This document shows, piece by piece, positions 62,296 through 64,000 of a stretch of 64,000 nt of DNA (position 1 is the stretch's first letter; each line of letters begins with the position of its first letter). Source of the DNA: Bimastos eiseni (Eukaryota; Annelida; Clitellata; Crassiclitellata; Lumbricidae); assembly GCA_959347315.1 (NCBI GenBank), contig OY365806.1:35559526-35623525 (forward strand), given 5' to 3'. The position numbers were made by a program, and so were the translations under genes. The notes below the pieces were generated by a model that was not told the DNA's origin, did not search any database, and saw only the letters and a list, made by a program, of their open reading frames with translations.

Positions 62296-62452
62296 AACTG
62301 ATGATGATGGTGATGACAATGACGATGACGGAGATGACGATGACGGAGATGAGGATGGCGATGACGGATATGACGATGACGCTGACGATGAAGTTGATGA
62401 TGACGATGGCGATGACAATTACGATTACGATGATAATGACAATGAATATTTG
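62296..62452 (+). repeat. (GAT)n/(GAC)n microsatellite in the intron
   Basis: GATGATGATGGTGATGACAA and similar over about 155 bp. The acidic frame at 62234-62455 is almost entirely Asp from this repeat and has no support as an exon. Confidence 0.9.
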
Positions 62453-63393
62453 TGACTCTCGCCCTTGGACCTTTTTGCATAATATACATATCTCTTATGA
62501 CCTGTTTACCAATTTATTGATCAATTAAACATGCGTGTACGCATGGTCGATATAGTTAGAATTTGTTTATTGGATCAATAATATTCATTAGTTTTCCGTG
62601 ATTATCCCGCTGTACCTCAATACTTTATACGCTTCATAGCGAAATAGCTTGCGACGTTATTTCACTTTGTATGTAAATGTAATTGTAAATCGTTGAAAAT
62701 TCTCAGCGCAATGCAAATCCATGTCAGACGAAAGAAGAGTCTTTTCACTGAAGCAAAACATCAGATCAAGTCCACAATAGTCAGGTTGCTTAGTCGGTTC
62801 CGGTTCCAGATCCCAACAGCAGGGGCCTGATATGAAGCCATAAAATAATTGGACGACCCATTCACAGGTCTGGAATACAGTGACTAGCAAAGATAGACGT
62901 TAGGCAAACTTTACTTGCTCATTTTCTTATTTATTCTCTATAGCTGTAGCATCGTAGCCATTGTTTACTACACATTTCTGTGGGCAACTTCCGCCGATTG
63001 TTTGTTAATCGAACCAAAAATAATGGTGCCATGAGAGTCCTGCGCGGTTTGTCAGGAAGCTGTAAAAGTCCGTAATAATTGGATTCGAAAAGAGCAGGGC
63101 GTCATTCCCCTCTGTGTTATGGAGGAAAATTCCCCCACCCCCCGGTCAAAGTGTCAGGAATTCAAGATATCTGAGCATATTAATTAAGTTATTTACTTTG
63201 TTCTATAGACATATGTAGCCTAAATCGTTTGCTCAGTGTGGTAGGTCTATGGATTTAACAAAGAATGTGGTTAGACACAGATCTGGTGACAAATCAATTA
63301 ACTAATTAGTACTATTTAGACATAATTATGTATAAATTCAACAAAGAAAAATCAATTAACACAAATTATGCTACAAGGGGATTCTACGGGAAG

Positions 63394-63472
63394 AGGCAAA
63401 TGACTCGGGGAGGGAGAAATGACCGGGGAAATTGACCGGGGGCAATTGACCGCGGCTCAATTGTCCTGCTGT
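63394..63472 (+). repeat. GGGGAAATTGACC minisatellite
   Basis: Successive words AAATGACTCGGGGAGGGAGA, AAATGACCGGGGAAATTGAC and CGGGGGCAATTGACC, about 15-17 bp apart, four copies. Similar in wording to 51085-51122 near the array edge. Confidence 0.7.
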
Positions 63473-64000
63473 CCTCATTGCAACTACCTCAATCCTTCCA
63501 AATTATTTCTTCTGCTAACACTTCTCTTTAGTTGACATACGTGATAGATTACTCTGACTTAGTTCTGTACTGCTACGATTCATGGACACAAATGAGAGAC
63601 TAGCATCGGCATTCAGCACCGCCATTAACGCGTATATTAACAATTTACCATCTATGTTTTTTGGATATTTGAACGTAGGATTCTCAAATCGATTTACATT
63701 ATGATCAGAGACAGAGACAATGGCAAAAACAGATTAATTCAAGCAGTTCCTTTGTTTTCTGTTTAGCGATTCATCTAGGACTTTGTTTTATCTACTGCTA
63801 ATTTAAATTCTAATAATAGGTTACACGTGAGTCTAATTACAGCAGCGCTATAGATTTATGCGTTTTTGATTGCAGAAAATATGTGCGTATGATAGGCCTA
63901 CCTGTTAGGCCTAACACACATCACACAAACACACTGAAACACTCAAACACAGGTAGGCTATAAAATGTATCTAGAAGCATTCGATATTGTGGACAACGAA

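Larger units (their letters stand above)
61766..64000 (+). other. Intron 1 of the K+ channel gene (continues past window)
   Basis: Starts with donor GTAAGG. No downstream channel exon (for example the KLHxPxDVCGPxFEEEL region) was found before the window ends, so the intron is at least 2.2 kb. It contains a (GAT)n repeat, a GGGGAAATTGACC minisatellite and a C-rich run near 63130-63145. The minus-strand 77-codon frame at 62657-62890 is not recognisable. Confidence 0.6.

Noticed and set aside
62234..62455. Asp-rich ORF as a second exon of the K+ channel gene
   Set aside because: It is a GAT/GAC microsatellite translation and bears no resemblance to the T1 continuation expected after YYRSG.
63612..63620. 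REST/NRSF half-site TTCAGCACC in the channel intron
   Set aside because: Only the left half matches; the required right half is absent, and a 9-mer match is weak.
1..64000. CRISPR array or prokaryotic operon
   Set aside because: Repeats are kilobase-scale or simple-sequence, with no spacer-repeat pattern, no operon-like genes and clear eukaryotic retroposons and splicing.

Overview
This looks like nuclear DNA from an animal, probably a marine invertebrate. The clues are an AT-rich background peppered with TAGGCC/AGGCCTAT words, decayed CR1/L2-like LINEs, a tRNA-derived SINE, a hAT-type MITE, abundant (GAT)n and (CAGA)n microsatellites, and one exon of a Shaw/Kv3-type potassium channel ending at a GT splice donor. 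A deuterostome such as an echinoderm or hemichordate would fit, but the species cannot be fixed from the sequence. No bacterial, plasmid or phage gene organisation is present.

Region 1 (1-49920) is one head-to-tail array of a roughly 6.65 kb unit: seven full copies (6653, 6666, 6653, 6653, 6653, 6647 and 6647 bp) and an eighth that breaks off at unit position 3430. The array enters from the left edge of the window, so the unit start used here is arbitrary. Copies differ by only a handful of single bases and a few indels. The unit has no long open reading frame and no recognisable protein or structural RNA gene. It holds a pair of oppositely oriented GATCATAGGAC motif clusters, a hairpin present in six of eight copies, a conserved 109-codon minus-strand ORF with a good start context, a (GAT)n block, a 36-bp minisatellite, an ATTACAAATTAC-rich stretch and two TGACGTCA palindromes. 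Shared variants are distributed so that pairs of sites show all four combinations among copies, which points to unequal exchange or gene conversion inside the array.

Region 2 (49921-53010) is the array edge. A 466-bp linker with a perfect 15-bp inverted repeat precedes a detached 642-bp fragment of the unit. Short minisatellites follow, then a nest of retroposons: a minus-strand LINE reverse-transcriptase fragment (YADD and PQGS motifs) split by a plus-strand LINE 3' end, a tRNA-derived SINE and another LINE 3' end.

Region 3 (53011-61425) is non-coding as far as can be seen. It carries a further minus-strand LINE remnant (about 54110-55170), retroposon tails, a GGTTGCTAAGG repeat, a complete 175-bp hAT-like MITE with an 8-bp target duplication, and large simple repeats.

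Region 4 (61426-64000) begins with the only convincing host gene: the first coding exon of a Shaw/Kv3-like voltage-gated K+ channel, carrying most of the T1 tetramerisation domain with a Gly/Glu-rich insertion. Its first intron runs to the right edge of the window, so the rest of the channel lies outside.
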